9,506 bases of DNA, taken from the NCBI GenBank assembly GCA_014804385.1, contig JAAUZW010000016.1:70723-80228 (forward strand). The letters are read 5' to 3'. Source of the stretch: Lachnospiraceae bacterium (GTDB lineage: Bacteria; Bacillota; Clostridia; Lachnospirales; Lachnospiraceae). Positions 7,741-9,506 of the stretch are shown here, one piece after another (position 1 is the stretch's first letter; each line of letters starts with the position of its first letter). A program made the position numbers and the translations under genes. Under the pieces are notes generated by a model that was not told the origin of the DNA, did not search any database, and saw only the letters and a list, made by a program, of their open reading frames with translations.

Positions 7741-7751
7741 TCACCTCCTTT
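7741..7751 (-). promoter_or_regulatory. Perfect Shine-Dalgarno sequence of flhA
   Basis: The minus strand reads AAAGGAGGTGA, an 11-base complement of the 16S rRNA 3' end, six bases before the flhA ATG and directly after the flhB TAG. It is the strongest ribosome binding site in the window and fixes the flhA start. Confidence 0.92.
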
Positions 7752-7752
7752 T

Positions 7753-8865
7753 CTATACTTTTCCCTGCAGATGGTATACGAAAGCCAGTACCTCCGCCAC
7801 CGCCTGATACAGCTCCGGCGGTACCACGCTGCCCACATCCACATTGGCGTAGAGCATACGCGCCAGGGGTTTGTTTTCTACGATTTCTATATGGTTCTCC
7901 TTCGCCACATCCTTGATCTTCTGGGCCAGATAATCGGCTCCCTTCGCCACCACATAGGGCGCATCGTAAACCTCCGGCTCATACTTGATCGCCACCGCAA
8001 AATGGGTCGGGTTCGTGATGACAACATCCGCCTCAGGCAGCTTCTGCATCATACGCCGTCTTGAGGACTCCATCATTCTCTGACGCTGCTTGCCCTTGAT
8101 CTGGGGGTCACCTTCCGAATTTTTGTACTCGTCCTTGACCTCCTGCTTGGTCATCTTCATGTCGTTTTTAAACTTAAACTTCTGATAGACAAAATCCGCC
8201 GCAGCGATCAGCATATAAAAGAGGGCGATGCGGATCCCCAGATTGGTCACCAGCACTCCCACCTGCACGATGCCCTGCTGCAGGGATAGATCGTAGAGCA
8301 TGTAGATGGGCGGTATATTTTTTTTCAGATAACTGTATACCACATAGGCGATCAGCGCAATCTTTAGGATGGATTTTAACAGGTCCACCAGTTTACTCTT
8401 AGAAAAGAGCCGCTTAAACCCACTCACCGGGTTCAGCTTGCTGAACTTGGGCTGCAGGGGCTTCGTGGTGACCGTCCATTTTACCTGCAGAAGATTCGTG
8501 ATAAACGCCACCAGAAACCCTGCCAGCAGAAAAGGCAAGATAATCTGCAGCACCCGAACCATCATCGTCACAAAAAGCCGTCTGAAAGTAATCGCCTGAA
8601 TATGCCCCTCGTAGAGCTTGGTGTACTCCGGAATCTGGGAATACAGGTTATAGATATTCCCCACCAGATAGGTTCCCATGTGCATCGCCCAGAAACGCAG
8701 TACCAAAAAGGCCGCCAGCATTTCAAAGGCGTTGGTCACCTCTTTGCTCTTGGCAACCTGGCCTTCCTTTCGCGCATCCGTCAGTTTTTTACTGGTAGGC
8801 TCCTCCGTTTTTTCCCCGCCGGGACCGTCCTTGGCGAAGAACTGGAGATTATACTGTAAGATCAC
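7753..8865 (-). CDS. flhB: Flagellar export switch protein FlhB
   Basis: FlhB is the export-gate protein that switches substrate specificity from rod/hook to filament proteins. The 370-residue product has four hydrophobic segments (about 46-66, 97-125, 158-180, 197-226) followed by a charged linker and the cytoplasmic FlhB-C domain. The autocleavage motif NPTH is at 285-288; family knowledge places cleavage between N285 and P286. The start is GTG at 8865: it overlaps the fliR stop (GTGA), a GGAGGG ribosome binding site lies six bases upstream, and the next in-frame Met is residue 49, which would delete conserved N-terminal sequence. The canonical FlhB N-terminus (EKTEEPTSKKL, ARKEGQVAKS) begins only near residue 18. 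It is preceded by an extension, MILQYNLQFF then AKDG, resembling the Prp-processed leader of ribosomal protein L27 (see findings). Confidence 0.97.
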   Translation of the reverse strand: MILQYNLQFFAKDGPGGEKTEEPTSKKLTDARKEGQVAKSKEVTNAFEMLAAFLVLRFWAMHMGTYLVGNIYNLYSQIPEYTKLYEGHIQAITFRRLFVTMMVRVLQIILPFLLAGFLVAFITNLLQVKWTVTTKPLQPKFSKLNPVSGFKRLFSKSKLVDLLKSILKIALIAYVVYSYLKKNIPPIYMLYDLSLQQGIVQVGVLVTNLGIRIALFYMLIAAADFVYQKFKFKNDMKMTKQEVKDEYKNSEGDPQIKGKQRQRMMESSRRRMMQKLPEADVVITNPTHFAVAIKYEPEVYDAPYVVAKGADYLAQKIKDVAKENHIEIVENKPLARMLYANVDVGSVVPPELYQAVAEVLAFVYHLQGKV

Positions 8866-9506
8866 ACCATGCCCTCCACGAAAGAAACGATCATCCTCTT
8901 CATCTGAGTAAACAGATTGTCCGACAGCGCCGGCAGCATCCGCATCGACAAAAAGAGAATGCTTAAGCCTACAAGCACCTTAAGCTGCATACCCACAGCA
9001 AACATGTTGAGCTGCGGAGAAACCTTAGCCAGCACGCCGAGTACACAGTTTAAAAAAATCATGGCACAGAAGATCGGCAGGATGATGCGGAATCCGATCG
9101 CGATATAATCCGCAAGGAACATAAGAACAGACTGCATCAGCGCCTCCGTCTTAAAGACCGCGCCATTTATCGGTATTAAGGTAAAGGTATCCACCATAGC
9201 CCGCAAAAGGTACTGGTAGAGACCTGAAATCAGCATTAAAAGCGTAAACATATATTGGTAAAACACGCCTGTGAAGGTCGCCTGCTCCCTGGTCGTCGGA
9301 TCCATCAGGGAAACCATGGACAAACCGATCTCCATATCCGCAATGGTTCCCGCAAAAGAGGTCACCGAAGCGCAGATCTGTGCGCCCCATCCGATGAGAA
9401 AGCCGGTCAGAGCCTCTTTCATCACGATCACGGCAAATCCCAAAAGCGTGTTGTAAACCACCTCGTTATGATCCACCGCCTGGTAGAGCAGATAGGAAAA
9501 AAAGAT
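8862..9506 (-). CDS. fliR: Flagellar export gate protein FliR (5' end missing)
   Basis: FliR forms, with FliP and FliQ, the helical core of the flagellar type III export gate in the cytoplasmic membrane. The reading frame is open to the window edge at 9506, so 214 residues are visible and roughly 40 to 50 N-terminal residues should lie outside; the family is usually about 255 to 265 residues. An in-frame GTG at 9476 is internal and is not the start, because the codons upstream (FFSYLLYQA) continue a FliR-like helix. Several hydrophobic segments are present. The family-typical stretch containing MDP (fragment residues about 68-70) and the conserved segment KVSPQLNMFAVG near residues 161-172 identify it. 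The gene ends in TGA inside the flhB start (GTGA overlap). The identification rests on motifs and on the flhB-flhA neighbours, and is firm. Confidence 0.95.
   Translation of the reverse strand: MFFSYLLYQAVDHNEVVYNTLLGFAVIVMKEALTGFLIGWGAQICASVTSFAGTIADMEIGLSMVSLMDPTTREQATFTGVFYQYMFTLLMLISGLYQYLLRAMVDTFTLIPINGAVFKTEALMQSVLMFLADYIAIGFRIILPIFCAMIFLNCVLGVLAKVSPQLNMFAVGMQLKVLVGLSILFLSMRMLPALSDNLFTQMKRMIVSFVEGMV
8872..8877 (-). promoter_or_regulatory. Ribosome binding site of flhB
   Basis: GGAGGG on the minus strand lies six bases before the GTG at 8865, inside the last codons of fliR. It supports the GTG start of flhB and therefore the reality of the N-terminal extension. The only nearby ATG (8871-8869 region) is in the fliR frame, or meets a stop at once, so it is not an alternative start. 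Confidence 0.8.

Noticed and set aside
9474..9476. GTG as the possible start of fliR
   Set aside because: The frame stays open upstream to the window edge and the product from GTG would lack the first membrane segments of FliR. It is an internal Val codon.

Overview
The window is one uninterrupted block of flagellar and chemotaxis genes, all transcribed on the minus strand. In transcription order (high to low coordinates) they are fliR (5' end cut off by the window), flhB, flhA, flhF, flhG, a PilZ-domain gene of the YcgR type, cheB and cheA (3' end cut off by the window). The largest gap between genes is 36 bases and several neighbours overlap or nearly touch. No promoter, terminator, RNA gene, mobile element or CRISPR array was seen, so this looks like the interior of a long polycistronic operon.

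The organism is probably a motile Gram-positive anaerobe of the Clostridia, most likely a Lachnospiraceae-type gut bacterium. The order fliR-flhB-flhA-flhF-flhG-(PilZ)-cheB-cheA matches the Firmicutes fla/che layout, the ribosome binding sites are strong GGAGG types, base composition is roughly balanced, and the protein style fits (for example the FlhB N-terminus and the YcgR-type PilZ protein). This placement is an inference from context and motifs, not from a database search.

Region by region: 9506-5692 encodes three membrane components of the flagellar type III export gate (FliR, FlhB, FlhA). 5692-3577 encodes the FlhF GTPase and FlhG ATPase pair that sets flagellar site and number. 3540-2812 encodes a probable cyclic-di-GMP receptor with both ligand-binding motifs intact, a candidate flagellar brake. 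2793-1 encodes the receptor methylesterase CheB and the histidine kinase CheA. The segment therefore links building the flagellum, placing it, slowing it in response to a second messenger, and steering it.

The most unusual signal is at the FlhB N-terminus. Ahead of the normal FlhB start there is a ten-residue extension whose sequence (NLQFF followed by AKDG) closely resembles the N-terminal extension of Firmicutes ribosomal protein L27, which is removed by the protease Prp. Other points worth checking are a histidine in place of the usual arginine in the FlhF G3 motif, an acidic insertion between the two c-di-GMP motifs of the PilZ protein, a perfect Shine-Dalgarno sequence before flhA, and DNA-level repeats in the Ala/Pro linker of CheA.
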